From Coptis chinensis (Eukaryota; Streptophyta; Magnoliopsida; Ranunculales; Ranunculaceae), in assembly GCA_015680905.1 (NCBI GenBank), contig CM027385.1, forward strand, positions 79,877,501 to 79,941,500: a stretch of DNA of 64,000 bases. The letters run 5' to 3'. Positions 21,590 to 31,876 of the stretch are shown here, in pieces. Position 1 is the stretch's first letter. The number at the start of each line of letters is the position of its first letter. The notes beneath the pieces are model-generated. The model had not been told where the DNA came from. It was given only the letters and a program-made list of their open reading frames with translations, and did no database searches. Position numbers and translations under genes: made by a program.

Positions 21590-22403
21590 TGGTGTAGTCG
21601 CCCCCTAAATCAAGGTGTTACAAGGATTGCAACTGCCACGCAGTACCTATATTTCAAGTATCTAATGAGACACTTTATAATAAATTTAGTTATTCGAAAC
21701 ATGCCTCGAGAAAATCAGCCTTTAAGTTTTAAAGAAGGGGCTAGCTCCCATATTCATATATAGATCACAATAAAAAAAAATGCTCCTATAGCTTAACACT
21801 ACAAATGCCCTGTGTATTATCATGCCCATCAATTCATAAAAAAAACCTTAAGAAAGATGGATCATATATTTTGAAATCCCAATGAGTTCATTTGATTCCA
21901 TACATGCGAAACAAACTGTTCTTCATATATATGATAATTTTTCTTTATTTCCACAGTAAAAATTTAAGATAAATTAATTACCGACAATACATATATTAAT
22001 AGCCAAAAATATCGAAGGTAATCCATACAGTTTAAATCACGTTTCAATCCGTATATATAAGATCTACTCACCTCTGTTGTGTTTACGAGCGGCGTGAATG
22101 AATATAAACTTGAGAACGAAAAACGCCATGCAACAATCCTCAGAAAGCAATCCCAATAATCTTCTCTTTTCTCTCTTTTCTACTCTGTGTAAAACTCTCT
22201 CCCTCTCTCTCCTGTTTAAAACTCTCTGTGTAAACACCATTTTTTCAAAAACCCCTTAAAAATAGGGAATGAGGTTTATCCTCTTTACCTTATCTATTTC
22301 TAATATTTATCATTTTATTTTATTTTATCTCTTATTATTATTTTTATTATTCTTATTATTTATTGTACTAGGAAAATATTAAATAAAAACACGGGGTGTT
22401 ATA

Positions 22404-23448
22404 AAAGCCATGGTGGAAAATCAAACAGAGTGAAGCTAAAATGCTTGCGGTCCGATAATGGTGGAGAATATGGCGACAAAGAGTTCAAAGCATTTTGTTC
22501 TTCCAGTGGGATCAGAATGGAAAAGATTGTTCCAGGGACACCTCAGCAGAATGGTGTTGCAGAAAGAATGAACAGAACTTTGACAGAGCATGCTAAGAGC
22601 ATGCGTATTCACGCTAGATTGCCAAAGCAATTCTGGGCGGAGGCAATCAGTACAACATCTTACTTGGTTAATCATGGACCATCAATTCCATTAGATTTTG
22701 GAATTCCAGAGGAAACTTGGAGCGGAAAGCTTTCACACTTGAAAGTTTTTGGTTGTATTTCCTATATACATATCAGTGACAATGCTAGGGGCAAGCTGGA
22801 CCCCAAGTCCTTGAAATGCACATTTATTGGATATGGCATCGACGAGTTTGGTTATCGCTTTTGGGACTACCAAAACCGAAAAATCATAAGAAGCAGAGAT
22901 ATGGTATTCAATGAGAAGGTGATGTACAAAGACAGGAATGATACACAACTCAGTGATACTGAGTATGTTGAGTTGGAAGACCTTGAAGCTAGTCGCGTTA
23001 CAGAACAACAACCGGTTGTTGAGGTTCCTCGACTAGACACAGATGGTAGTGTTGAGGGTGCAACACCACAAAGTCATCTAGGCCACCTGTGCCAAGCACA
23101 AGGTATCCGTCATCTACATATGTCCACTTCTTGTTGCTTACTGATGGTGGTGAACCCAATGCCATGATGAAGCATTAGAGGTAGAGGATGCAAGCAAGTG
23201 GGAGCTAGCTATGCAAGATGAGATGGAATCCCTCATCTCAAACCAGACTTGGAAGTTGGCTGAACTACCCATGGGAAAGTGGGATCTACACAACAAATGG
23301 GTTTACAGAGTTAAGGAAGAACATGATGGAAGTAAGCGGTACAAGGCCAGATTGGTAGTCAAAGGCTTTCAACAGAAGGAAGGCATTGACTACACGGAAA
23401 TTTTCTCCCCAATTGTGAAGCTAACCATTATCAGAGTGGTGTTGTGTA
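22404..23448 (+). pseudogene. Copia 1 pol, integrase core to start of reverse transcriptase
   Basis: Continues the integrase: catalytic core CLRSDNGGEYGDKEF and PGTPQQNGVAERMNRT (the DDE Glu), then the C-terminal domain with HLKVFGCISYIHI and KCTFIGYGIDEFGYRFWD. After a break near 23167 the RT begins (NQTWKLAELPMGK, then YKARLVVKGFQQKEGIDY and TEIFSPIVKLT). At 23449 a hAT element interrupts it. Stops at 22432 and 23165 show decay. Confidence 0.9.
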
Positions 23449-24358
23449 CTTAGTCACCAGAATGTAGAGTGGAAGCGGGAGCAAGAGCGGAAGTGGGCGC
23501 GTCAAAGAGCATGACTTGAGAAGCTCCACTATCTAGAGCATGGTGGGAGCGCTCACGTTACGTAATAAATTATATAATATTTGTGTATTACTAAATACTA
23601 ATATACTTTAAAATAGTTGATTAATAATTGATTTTATGAATTAAATTTGTTAAATATGCTTTTTACCCATGAAAATTATGTGTTTTATAAAATAAATAAA
23701 TAAATAACATTAATAAACAAAATTAGTGTCAAGTCATTTCAATCTTTCATGATAAAGTGAAATAATATGAGTAATAATATTAGCTTAAAGTGGTATTGAC
23801 ACCTGTTATAATTTGGATGCCTCTAATTTACAGCCTATAGGCAAGTTACAAGTAACAAAGATGGAAAAAGAATCACCGGATCAAAAGTTTGAAAAGGTGC
23901 CCAAATTCAATTGAAGATGAAAGAATACAGTGAAGTCCATCTGGTTATTCAACGTCATCTCTATCTTCTTATAAACCTGCTGATTCGAAAAGCAATTTAA
24001 ACCGTTTTATATCTCATATATATTTTCTTCTGGTCTAAAATTGCTCATTTTGTTCTTCTTAAGAAAAAGCTTGGTTTGGCTTCAATCTCTTAAAATAAAA
24101 AATCTTGAAGATAAAGGAGGAAATTTGGAAAGATAAGGAGGTATTTTGGGAATAAACATCATTGAAGGCTTAGTTTTTGTAGATTTATCCGAAGCACACA
24201 CTGATTTAGTTGTGAAATAGAGCGGTTTATGCCTAAAATTATGGGAGCGCGATCTAAGAAATTGGGAGCGCGGTTTGATCGAGCTTTGGGCCTAAAATTG
24301 TGGGAGCACGGATTTAGAGCGGGAATGGTACACCATACCTACGGTTTGTGTGACTAAG
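23449..24358. mobile_element. Non-autonomous hAT element nested in copia 1 RT
   Basis: The inverted termini are CTTAGTCAC and GTGACTAAG. The flanking 8 bp GTTGTGTA (23441-23448) and GTTGAGTA (24359-24366) match at 7 of 8, and deleting the element with one duplicate restores the RT frame across ...RVVLSIVAAEDL. Subterminal GGGAGCG motifs recur at both ends in direct orientation. It is 910 bp without a transposase. Confidence 0.75.
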
Positions 24359-24539
24359 GTTGAGTATTGTGGCTGCAGAAGACTTGTATCTTGAGCATGT
24401 GAAGACTGTATTTCTCTATGACAATTTGGAGGAAGAGATTTACATACTGCAACCACAAGGTTACTCAATTCATGGCAAGGAGAAAATGGTTTGTAAGCTC
24501 AAAAAGAGCTTGTATGGACTAAAGCAAGCTCTCAGGCAG
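24359..24539 (+). pseudogene. Copia 1 RT, middle part
   Basis: The frame encodes SIVAAEDLYLEH, then NLEEEIYILQPQGYSIHGKE and CKLKKSLYGLKQALRQ, the region between the first and second RT catalytic blocks. Part of the usual LDVKTAFLHGDL motif is damaged (VKTVFLYDNL), so the first catalytic Asp is lost or displaced. A MITE interrupts at 24540. Confidence 0.88.
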
Positions 24540-24836
24540 CAGTGCAAGGGGCGGTCTGGCCTCAAGCAAAGCCTACTAGGCGTCGCCTAGGGCCCCCCAG
24601 TCAAAACCCAAAATAAGGCCCCATTCAAGTGCTTGGGTCCGGTTTATCTACTATATATCAAATGATCTGGATACAAAAATACTCACAGATAGAGAAATTA
24701 GAATAGCAACCAACTACACTAAATAATTTTGGATGCTTATTAGGCATTTAAAATATTTTTGTAGCATAAATAATAGGTTATTTAGTTCCTTTTTAAGAAT
24801 TTGCCTTGGGCCCCCACAATCTCAGAGCCGGCACTG
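24540..24836. mobile_element. hAT-like MITE nested in copia 1 RT
   Basis: The ends CAGTGC and GCACTG are inverted. A 6-bp duplication AGGCAG (24534-24539 and 24837-24842) flanks it, possibly an eroded 8-bp one. Excision on paper restores the RT frame (ALRQWYKKF). It contains GGGCCCC-type phrases near both ends. Confidence 0.8.
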
Positions 24837-25880
24837 AGGCAGTGGTACAAGAAGTTCGATAGTTTTATGCACGGTAATGGCTACAATCGGTGCAATGCGG
24901 ATCACTGTTTCTACTTCAATAAGTTTGACACTAGCTATATTTTCCTTTTACTCTATGTGGATGACATGTTGGTGGCAGGGTCAAACATGAAAGAAATAAT
25001 GAACTTAAAGAAACAACTAGCAAATGAGTTTGCTATGAAGGATTTGGGAGCTGTCAAACAGATTCTTGGAATGAGAATCAACAGGGACAGAGCAAATGGA
25101 GCACTGAAGCTATCTCAAGCAGAGTATGTTGAAATGGTTCTAAAACATTTCAACATGAGTGATGCTAAACCAGTTAGCACACCCTTGGCTAGTCATTTCA
25201 GGTTATCCAAGGAGCAATCGCCAAAGACAGAGCAGGAAAAAGACTTTATGGCAAAGGTGCCATACGCGTCAGCAATCGGTAGTCTAATGTATGCTATGGT
25301 CTGTACCAGACCAGACATTGCCCATGCAGTGGGAGTAGTGAGCCAATTTATGAGCAATGCTGGAAAACATCACTGGGATGCAGTGAAGTGGATTCTCAGG
25401 TACTTAAGAGGTACCAACGATATGTCTTTATGCTTTGGTCGAGGTGACAGTTTACTACAGGGTTATGTAGACGTCGACTTAGCTGGTGAAATTGACCATC
25501 GTAGGAGTACTATTGGGTATGTGTTCACTGTGGGTTCCACAGCAGTAAGTGGGGTCGCTCAGCTGCAGAAGATTGTAGCTTTATCGACAACAGAGGCTGA
25601 GTATGTCGCAGTCACAGAAGCTAGCAAGGAGATGATTTGGTTGCAAGGTCTTTTGGAGGAACTGGGTAGGGAACAAGAGAATATCACATTTTACAGTGAC
25701 ATTCAAAATGCAATTCATCTTACCAAGAACTCGGCGTTTCACTAAAGAACGAAGCACATAGACCGGAGGTACCATTTCATTCGTACACTTCTGGAAGATG
25801 GTGTTCTAAAGCTTGAAAAGAATCAAGGGAGTAAGAACTCAGCCGATATGTTAACCAAGCCAGTCACCATTGACAACTGA
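24837..25880 (+). pseudogene. Copia 1 RT C-terminus and RNase H
   Basis: The frame holds the RT catalytic YVDD box (FLLLYVDDMLVAGSN), the thumb with TRPDIAHAVGVVSQFM, and the copia RNase H: GYVDVDLAG, KIVALSTTEAEYVAVTEASK and the SDIQNAIHL segment. A Ser codon after NSAFH has become TAA at 25744-25746. The remaining tail (RTKHIDRRYHFIRTLLEDG ... SADMLTKPV) is open to the normal stop at 25878-25880. The first RNase H Asp is retained, but one conserved D-A-D step reads DVD. Confidence 0.92.
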
Positions 25881-26000
25881 AGTTGTGTTCAACTTCAGAA
25901 CACAACTTCAATATGTCTTCATGCGTGAAGATCGAGGGAATGAGCACACCAAGTTTCACGGGAGTTAAAGATGTTATGCGTCAGTCTCCAAGTGGGAGAT

Positions 26001-26525
26001 TGTTAGTTACGTATGGAGCTGAATCATTACAATGTGAATTGAAGATTAGTGATAGGCTATATTCATCATGTGGTAAAACTTCATTCCACAAAGGAGGTTG
26101 GTAGAAGCTCAAAAGTCACAATACAAGATCCTAAATATAAGGATTCAAATTCAACAATAAAGGCTACAACTATTCGCAACTATTTGAAGGTAAATGAAAA
26201 GCCTATAAATATGTGCTTTATCATTTGTGAATTGTATCAAATTGAGAGTGAGAAACAATATTTGCTTGAGTGATTTTGTGCCTGATTTCCATTAAGGAAA
26301 TCAAGGCTTTGAGTGAGAGATAGAGAGCTAATTGTAGGAGCTTTCATCTTTAAATAGTGAAATTGGTGTGCTTTGGAGGACGTAGACAATATTGCCAAAC
26401 CTCGTTAAATTCTTAGTGTTATTAGGTTGTTTTGTTGCAGTTATTTAATTTCGCTTGTAACATTATTGTTACATTGCTTCTATGATCTTAATTATTTTTG
26501 GGGTTGTGTTAATTACACCCTAACA
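26001..26525 (+). repeat. 3' LTR of copia element 1
   Basis: 525 bp, TGTTAGTTACG...CACCCTAACA, preceded by the purine tract at 25989-26000. About 32 substitutions and a 5-bp indel separate it from the 5' LTR. Confidence 0.92.
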
Positions 26526-27563
26526 AGGGGGGTCCTACATATAAATGGTGCTCTTCCATCATGCCCCAAAAGTATTACCAGACAATGGGTTTAATCTCCC
26601 TGGTACTTAAATGGTTGCACAAAAACCCCCTGTAAGCGAACAAATGCATAAAACCTCCTATTATTTAAAATATAACATCAAAGCCAAAACAGACCAAAAT
26701 ACCCCTGTGAAAACCGGGTTGACATCATCAATCTTTACTTATAATTTCGGCTTAATGACAAACCGGGCTGACGTCATCCTATGTAAATTTGTATTTACAT
26801 ATGACAATATAAAATTACACAGTCTTCTTAACCTATTTAAATTTAAATATTCATATGAAATTTTTTTTCATAGGAAAATTTAAATTTATATTCTGTCTGG
26901 TGTCGTCGGAAAATTTTCAATTCCAAAAATTATTATGTAAATTTAAGTTTTCATAGCTCCAATGACTATATAAATATAGTTTTACATATATATGACTATG
27001 TAAAAATACATTTACATATATTCTGTCAGGTGTCGAAAAAATTTCAATTCCAAAAGTTACTATGTAAATTCAAGTTTTTATAGCTCCAATGACTATGCAA
27101 ATATAGTTTTACACATATATATGACTATGTAAAAATACATTTACATACAGTCGAGAAATTTTCAATCCCAAAAGGGTAAAAAATAAAATAAGATAAAATG
27201 GGAAATAAAAACAGACCCGATTTTATCTCTTTTTTGGAAAACTGGAGTGTTATTTAACGGGACTTAAATAATAGAGAAGTTATATGATATGAGTCGATGG
27301 GAATGAGTTTATACTCAATCGAGTTAGAACCAAGGGGGTGAGCCTCATTTCTTGAAAATATTACACTATTAGTGGCCAATAAACACAATAGAACAACCCT
27401 ATTGGGGGACTACTCGGCAACGGTTGGTTCTAAAGAATACCGCCTCTTATAATTTTGCACAACTGTATTTTGTTATATTGATCCACAGTAAAAACAAGCA
27501 AAGCAACCCTTGCGGCCTTTCAAAGTATTTATACGTCATTTGGTGAGTGACTGTAGTCTTAAA
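26526..27563. other. Distal upstream region of CXE2
   Basis: No gene. The part from about 27345 (TTACACTATTAGTGGCCAAT) aligns with 44168-44380 upstream of CXE3 and is duplicated host sequence. The part before it, with the tandem repeat at 26892-27175, is specific to this copy. Confidence 0.6.
26892..27175 (+). repeat. Tandem ~127-bp repeat
   Basis: Two nearly full units start TTCTGTCTGGTGTCG (26892) and TTCTGTCAGGTGTCG (about 27020), and a third is cut after TTTTCAATCCCAAAA (27160s). Each contains TAGCTCCAATGACTAT. Confidence 0.75.
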
Positions 27564-27577
27564 ATGGGGGTAAACAA

Positions 27578-27990
27578 GGCCCAAAATTTCGATATCGTTT
27601 AATATATCGGTGTACTCAAAAACCGAGATATATCGGATATATCGGATATCTCGGTTTTTTTGGTGACCAGTCCAAAGTTTCTAAAATATCGGATATCTCA
27701 CCGATATATCTCGGATATCTCGTCGATATATCTTGGATATTTCGGATATTTCGGAAATTTCAATATTAAATTATTAAAAATTGGTCAAAAAGTCAACCGA
27801 TATATATCGATTATATCGGAAATATCGATTATATCGGCGATATAAACTTTCATATCGGAAATTCGATATATCTCGAAAAAAAAAAAGGGTTTAATATTCG
27901 GTGGATATATCTCGGAAATATCGATCTCGGTGTACCAATTTACCGAGATATATCGCCGAGATATCGGATATCTCGGCGATATTTTGGGCC
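27578..27990. mobile_element. GATATATCGG-rich MITE upstream of CXE2
   Basis: Inverted ends GGCCCAAAATTTCGATATCG and CGATATTTTGGGCC enclose many ATATCGG/CCGATAT phrases. It is flanked by 14-bp direct repeats ATGGGGGTAAACAA (27564-27577) and ATGGGGGTAAACAC (27991-28004). The CXE3 upstream region has a single ATGGGGGTAAACAC, the empty site. A second family member lies at 43798-44153. Confidence 0.8.
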
Positions 27991-28004
27991 ATGGGGGTAA
28001 ACAC

Positions 28005-28362
28005 ATACAAATCACAAATGTATGTCATAAAATTGGGGCGTTATGACTAAATAACCCATATGAAAACGTGAATCTTGATAAACCAATTGATATCATATTA
28101 ACTTTTGGTAGCTACCTCCATTATTTGCCTTTTGGGCTTGTGGTACACGCATGCTAAACTATTATTTATCTGGTCACGTCAATTGACAGGATAGAGATAA
28201 TGTGATATGTGGTTGATAATGTGATAATGTGATATGTGGTTGACCCTACAATGATACGTACATGCAGAAGTATGGGTACAGACCGAGATCCTCTTATATA
28301 TAAGGGCATAGCATCTAAGTTTCAAGAATCAAAACAGTTCAGTTTCCTCTTATTGTTGTTCA
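28005..28362 (+). promoter_or_regulatory. CXE2 promoter and 5' UTR
   Basis: It is contiguous and free of insertions in the last 350 bp. The TATA box (TATATATAA) lies at about 28294-28302. Shared blocks with CXE1 and CXE3 include ATTAACTTTTGGTAGCTAC (about 28089) and AATGTGATATGTGGTTGA, the latter partly duplicated here (28199-28242). Confidence 0.75.
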
Positions 28363-29289
28363 ATGGCTTCAACTGTGGCTGATGATGTAGTCTTCGAATA
28401 TCCACCATTTATTCGAGTTTACAAAGATGGTCGTCAAGAAAGACTCAGAGAAGATGTGTTCGTTGCAGCATCAGTCGACCCATCCACTGGTGTTTCCTCA
28501 AAAGATGTTGTGATCCAACCAGAAACTGGTTTATCAGCAAGAATGTATCTACCCAAACGAGCAAACCCAGCGACTAAGTTACCCCTTGTCATTTACTTTC
28601 ATGGTGGTGGTTTTTGTATTGAATCTGCTTTCTGTCCAACATACCACAACTATCTGAACTTACTAGTTTCAAAAGCTAATGTTGTCGCTGTTTCAGTTGA
28701 TTATCGAAGAGCACCAGAACACCCTTTACCCGTTGCTTATGAAGATTCATGGACTGCACTTAAATGGGTGTTTTCTCACCCAGATGAAGAATGGTTGACT
28801 AAGTACGCTGACTACAATCGCGTTTACATGGCAGGTGACAGTGCGGGGGGTAATATCTCGCACAATATGGCTGTTCGAGCTCATATTGAACCAAATAATT
28901 TTAAGTTTAAGGGGATTGTTTTAGCCCATCCATATTTCATTGGTTCTACACCACTTGCGAGTGAAGGGGACATGGATTTATTAGGAAAGCTATGGCTTGC
29001 GGTTTATCCTACGACAAGCGGGCTCGATGACCCGCTTGTCAATCCCCTCAAAGATCCAAATTTTTCAAAGGTGGCATGCAAAAGGGTGCTGGTGTGTGTT
29101 GCTGGGTTAGATGTTTTGGTACACAGGGGAAAACATTATCATGAGAACTTGGGAAAGTGTGGGTGGGAAGGAGTACTGGAGTTTACGGAAACAGAAGCTG
29201 AGCCCCATGTGTTTCATGTCTCTACTCCTGAGGTTGCGAGTGCTGGTAAGTTGATGGAGCGCGTGGTTGCTTTCTTAAATGCGCCCTGA
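28363..29289 (+). CDS. CXE2: intact plant carboxylesterase (alpha/beta-hydrolase fold 3, CXE12 / HID-like)
   Basis: A single-exon gene of 308 residues, the normal length for this family, which hydrolyses short-chain carboxylic esters; some members act as 2-hydroxyisoflavanone dehydratases or tuliposide-converting enzymes. Motifs in order are: N-terminal FEYPPFIRVYKDGR (11-24), the oxyanion hole YFHGGGF (78-84), DYRRAPEHPLP (113-123), the nucleophile elbow GDSAGG with Ser160, Asp250 in GLDVLVHRG and His282 in EPHVFH. All three catalytic residues are present. No signal peptide or membrane segment is visible, so a cytosolic enzyme is likely. The start is chosen for the conserved MAST and the context CAATGG. 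The substrate cannot be told from sequence. It differs from CXE3 at about eight bases. Confidence 0.93.
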   Translation: MASTVADDVVFEYPPFIRVYKDGRQERLREDVFVAASVDPSTGVSSKDVVIQPETGLSARMYLPKRANPATKLPLVIYFHGGGFCIESAFCPTYHNYLNLLVSKANVVAVSVDYRRAPEHPLPVAYEDSWTALKWVFSHPDEEWLTKYADYNRVYMAGDSAGGNISHNMAVRAHIEPNNFKFKGIVLAHPYFIGSTPLASEGDMDLLGKLWLAVYPTTSGLDDPLVNPLKDPNFSKVACKRVLVCVAGLDVLVHRGKHYHENLGKCGWEGVLEFTETEAEPHVFHVSTPEVASAGKLMERVVAFLNAP

Positions 29290-30612
29290 GATTTGAGTAT
29301 CCTCTTCTATCGTACTTTATGTTCAGAGTTTGGTTTGAATAAATCATGTCTGTCCTCCTATATAGTCTTTAGGAGTTTGCTATTTGCTAAGTCAATAAGT
29401 CTCCATGTACTGGAGTTATGTCTCCATGAGGTGCAGGGATGGAGTCAGCAGCCGAGTCGTTTCCTTCTGTTGTACGTTGTATGTTCTATTCAAGGATCGC
29501 CATGCAGTGATCATGTAGAATTATGTGGTCGCTGATGTGAATAAATAAATTGTTCTGTTTCATGCACTTGTCTTTCTACTGTTGTAATGTGAATGTCAAC
29601 ATGATCTCTTCCATCTTTCGGTTTATATAGTTGGATTATATTGCTTCTTCTACGTTCATGAAGATTATGAACTTAGCAGCAAACTAATATATACTCCTAG
29701 TATTACTTATACAGTTATACTACTACACATAAGGCTGCTATTTGAAGCTCCATCCCACTTCCCTCACCTTATATAGTAGGAAGATGTGAAGCTGTGCGGC
29801 AGGACGAGAAACACAATTGAAGCATCAACTAGGTTGGATCATAACACATTTATCTCCAAATGTTCAAGAGAGCCTAATGGTTAGCTTTCATTATATTTGA
29901 AATACAAATATCTGTTGTATTACAATTCATTCTAGAGAGATAATTAGCAGAATTTGTCAATCACTTATAACATCTTCTATACGGTTAGAATTTCAAGCCT
30001 AATGACAGACAGCCAACAGGGAAAAGAAGCTTGTTATACATTTTCAAACCAAAGGCCAATTAGTCAACAGAGCCTATCTTCATATCTTGTCTACACAGTT
30101 CCCTTTTGTAGTTTTGCTGCATCAGTTGATAGTCTGATAAATGTTTCTTTCTTTCTTAAAATCGGTATTTTTGTTGCTTCTTCGCCCTAAAATGGATGAT
30201 GGGCACTTATTGCAACATGAGCAGGAAGAATCAGTAACTGACCAAAGTCAATCCCCTCACTACATCTCGGTCCCTTTCGGGGGGAAAACAATGGGGAGAT
30301 AGCCACTGCGGAGGGCAGACAGTCAAAAGTTCTCATAATCCTCAAACCATTATCTCACTGGGAAACTCGCTGTAGAAACCTGGAAAAAAAGAAAGCTATC
30401 GGAATCCTTAACATGAAAACCTATCAGGTCACCTCTAGTTTAAGACAATGCACTACTTTGAATTTCTCTTTTGCTCTGAAAATAATAATATTAATAATAA
30501 AAATCAACAAATTGTTTTAAGTGAATCATGTGGGAAGTAGAGGGAAAAATTAAGGAAATATGTCACTTAATTAAGCATCTAAACTTGAGATGAGTATACT
30601 TCATAAAAAAGT
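29290..30612 (+). other. CXE2 3' flank
   Basis: It aligns with 6118-7480. AATAAA stands at 29544-29549. A roughly 20-bp deletion relative to CXE1 lies just after the stop codon (near 29312). No extra gene was recognised. Confidence 0.65.
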
Positions 30613-31490
30613 GTAGAGAAAAAGGGATTTTTTTTCTCTTTCATGTCTAGAAGCACTTTTTCTCGATGGAGGTCGCGACCCTCCAGGTGTTTTGGGCGAT
30701 CCGTGCCCATCGTAAGCGCCGAAGTCTTGCAAAACACTAGAGGGTCGCTACCATCCTTGCGCGTAGTGGTGTCAAATGGGCTGGGCCGGCCCTCAAACAA
30801 TGAAGCCCTCATGCTTTGAGGGCTGGGCCAGCCCTACCCTCATTTACTTTGAGGGCCGGGTCGGGTCGGGCCAATGCTTAAATCTCGAAGCCTTTACCGG
30901 CCCCTCAACCCTCCCGGTAGGCTTGAAGGGCGGGCTTGAGGGCCAAACGTGAGGGCCGGATACTATGTTATACATTTGATTTACAAAATAAATTTAGAAA
31001 CATTAGTTAAAAATGATAAAATCAAATACACTTCACAATTAAATTTTCAAACTACTAAAAAAACTTGTTAAAGTTGTATTAGTCAATTAAGATCAATTAA
31101 ATTCATTTCATAAAATATTATAATGAAATTATAAGATTGGCAAACTTAATAGATAAATGTTTTTTTAAGTGATTTTTAGCATATTAATGTTAAAATGAAA
31201 TATATTATAAATTTTTTTATTAAAATATGTGTAATAAATGTTGAGGGCCTAATGAGGGCCGGGCTTAAGGGAGGGCTTAAGTTTTGAAGTCTAGGCCCTT
31301 ACCCTCCCCTCAAAGGCTTGAGGGCCGGGTCGGCCCAGCCCACGAATGTGTGAGGGCCTCATTTTGAGGGCTTTTTCAGCCCCATGGGCCGGGTCGAGGC
31401 GGGTGGGCTAAGGGTTTGAGGGCCATTTTGACACCCCTAGCGCAGGTGCGCTCTAGACATGAAAGAGAAAAAAAATCTCTTTTTCTCTAC
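30613..31490. mobile_element. MITE with GTAGAGAAAAAG ends, carrying a nested hAT
   Basis: The left end GTAGAGAAAAAGGGATTT, continuing to CTCTTTCATGTCTAGA, is answered on the right by TCTAGACATGAAAGAG and CTCTTTTTCTCTAC, about 40 bp per arm. Unit 1 has the empty site near 7478-7490 (CATAAAAAAGGAATAAAA), and the flanks AAAAAGT and AAAAAGG look like a 7-bp duplication. Without the hAT inside it is about 200 bp. Confidence 0.75.
30764..31439. mobile_element. TAG(T/G)GGTGT-type hAT element nested in the MITE
   Basis: It begins TAGTGGTGTCAAATGGGC and ends GCCATTTTGACACCCCTA, inverted. Subterminal GGGCCGGGTCGG and GAGGGC phrases are dense, and the centre is AT-rich. The 8-bp duplication is not clear (GCGCG / GCGCA around the ends). 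Confidence 0.65.
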
Positions 31491-31518
31491 AAAAAGGAAT
31501 AAAATGCCAAAACCAAAC

Positions 31519-31786
31519 CTGTGATGATCCATTCCTTCGGGTATGGCACTGCAATAAATGTTCTACAACTTCGTCCCAGTCTGCAAATAAAATTGCACTT
31601 CTTTATGCCTGTTGAATTTCATTGCAAAATAGAAAAGTATAAAGTCCTTACCAAGGATACGCTGATAATCTGGTTCAATTCTATTCCATTTCCATTGATG
31701 TCCATATGATTTGGCGTTACATACTTCCCAACAGTGACTACCACACCCGATCCATCATTAAGTTCGAATACAGATTGAATTAGACC
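31519..31786 (-). pseudogene. CtpA-like protease relic, last two recognisable exons
   Basis: Two exons on the minus strand: 31652-31786 encodes GLIQSVFELNDGSGVVVTVG and KYVTPNHMDINGNGIE, the region after the catalytic Lys of chloroplast CtpA (peptidase S41, which processes the D1 protein C-terminus in the thylakoid lumen), and 31519-31580 encodes the tail DWDEV.EHLLQCHTRR. Two lesions are visible: the acceptor before GLIQS reads CGG where CAG is expected, and a 5-bp duplication (AGAAT) after GNG shifts the frame so that GIEPDYQRIP is lost. The next upstream exon lies 10.6 kb away at 42422 because an LTR element has inserted in the intron. Confidence 0.85.
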
Positions 31787-31876
31787 CCGAAAAGAAAATG
31801 GAATTATATAGAAAACATGAATTGGACCCTCAACAGCATGGCCCTTTTTGAATGGGACATTATTAACAACAATTTG

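Larger units (their letters stand above)
18078..22403. mobile_element. Solo LTR of a Tekay/Del-type Gypsy element, nested in copia 1
   Basis: It is flanked by a perfect 5-bp target duplication AAAGC (18073-18077 and 22404-22408). It starts TGTCACACCC and ends GGGGTGTTATA, which fits the TGT(C/A)AC...GTTACA LTR ends of plant chromoviruses with one final C-to-T change. No gag or pol is present. Repeats around AACCGTTGGATCTGTCT (20560-21060) are common in such LTRs. At 4.3 kb it is long for one LTR, and a non-coding LARD-like element is the alternative. Confidence 0.7.
15959..26525 (+). mobile_element. Ty1-copia retrotransposon 1 (Tnt1/Tork-like) with three nested insertions
   Basis: Both LTRs are present (15959-16486; 26001-26525), starting TGTTAGTTACG and ending CCTAACA. 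A tRNA-Met primer site TGGTATCAGAGC stands at 16489-16500, and a purine tract AAGTGGGAGAT precedes the 3' LTR. Domain order is gag, protease, integrase, RT, RNase H, the copia order. Removing the insertions at 18078-22403, 23449-24358 and 24540-24836 with their target duplications leaves about 5.0 kb, a normal copia length. The LTRs differ at about 32 of 520 sites by eye (about 6%). The flanks (GAAGG / AGGGG) do not give a clean duplication. Stops in gag and RNase H make it non-autonomous. Confidence 0.93.

Noticed and set aside
27660-28015. Ile/Ser/Tyr-rich open frames on both strands
   Set aside because: They arise from the GATATATCGG repeats of a MITE.
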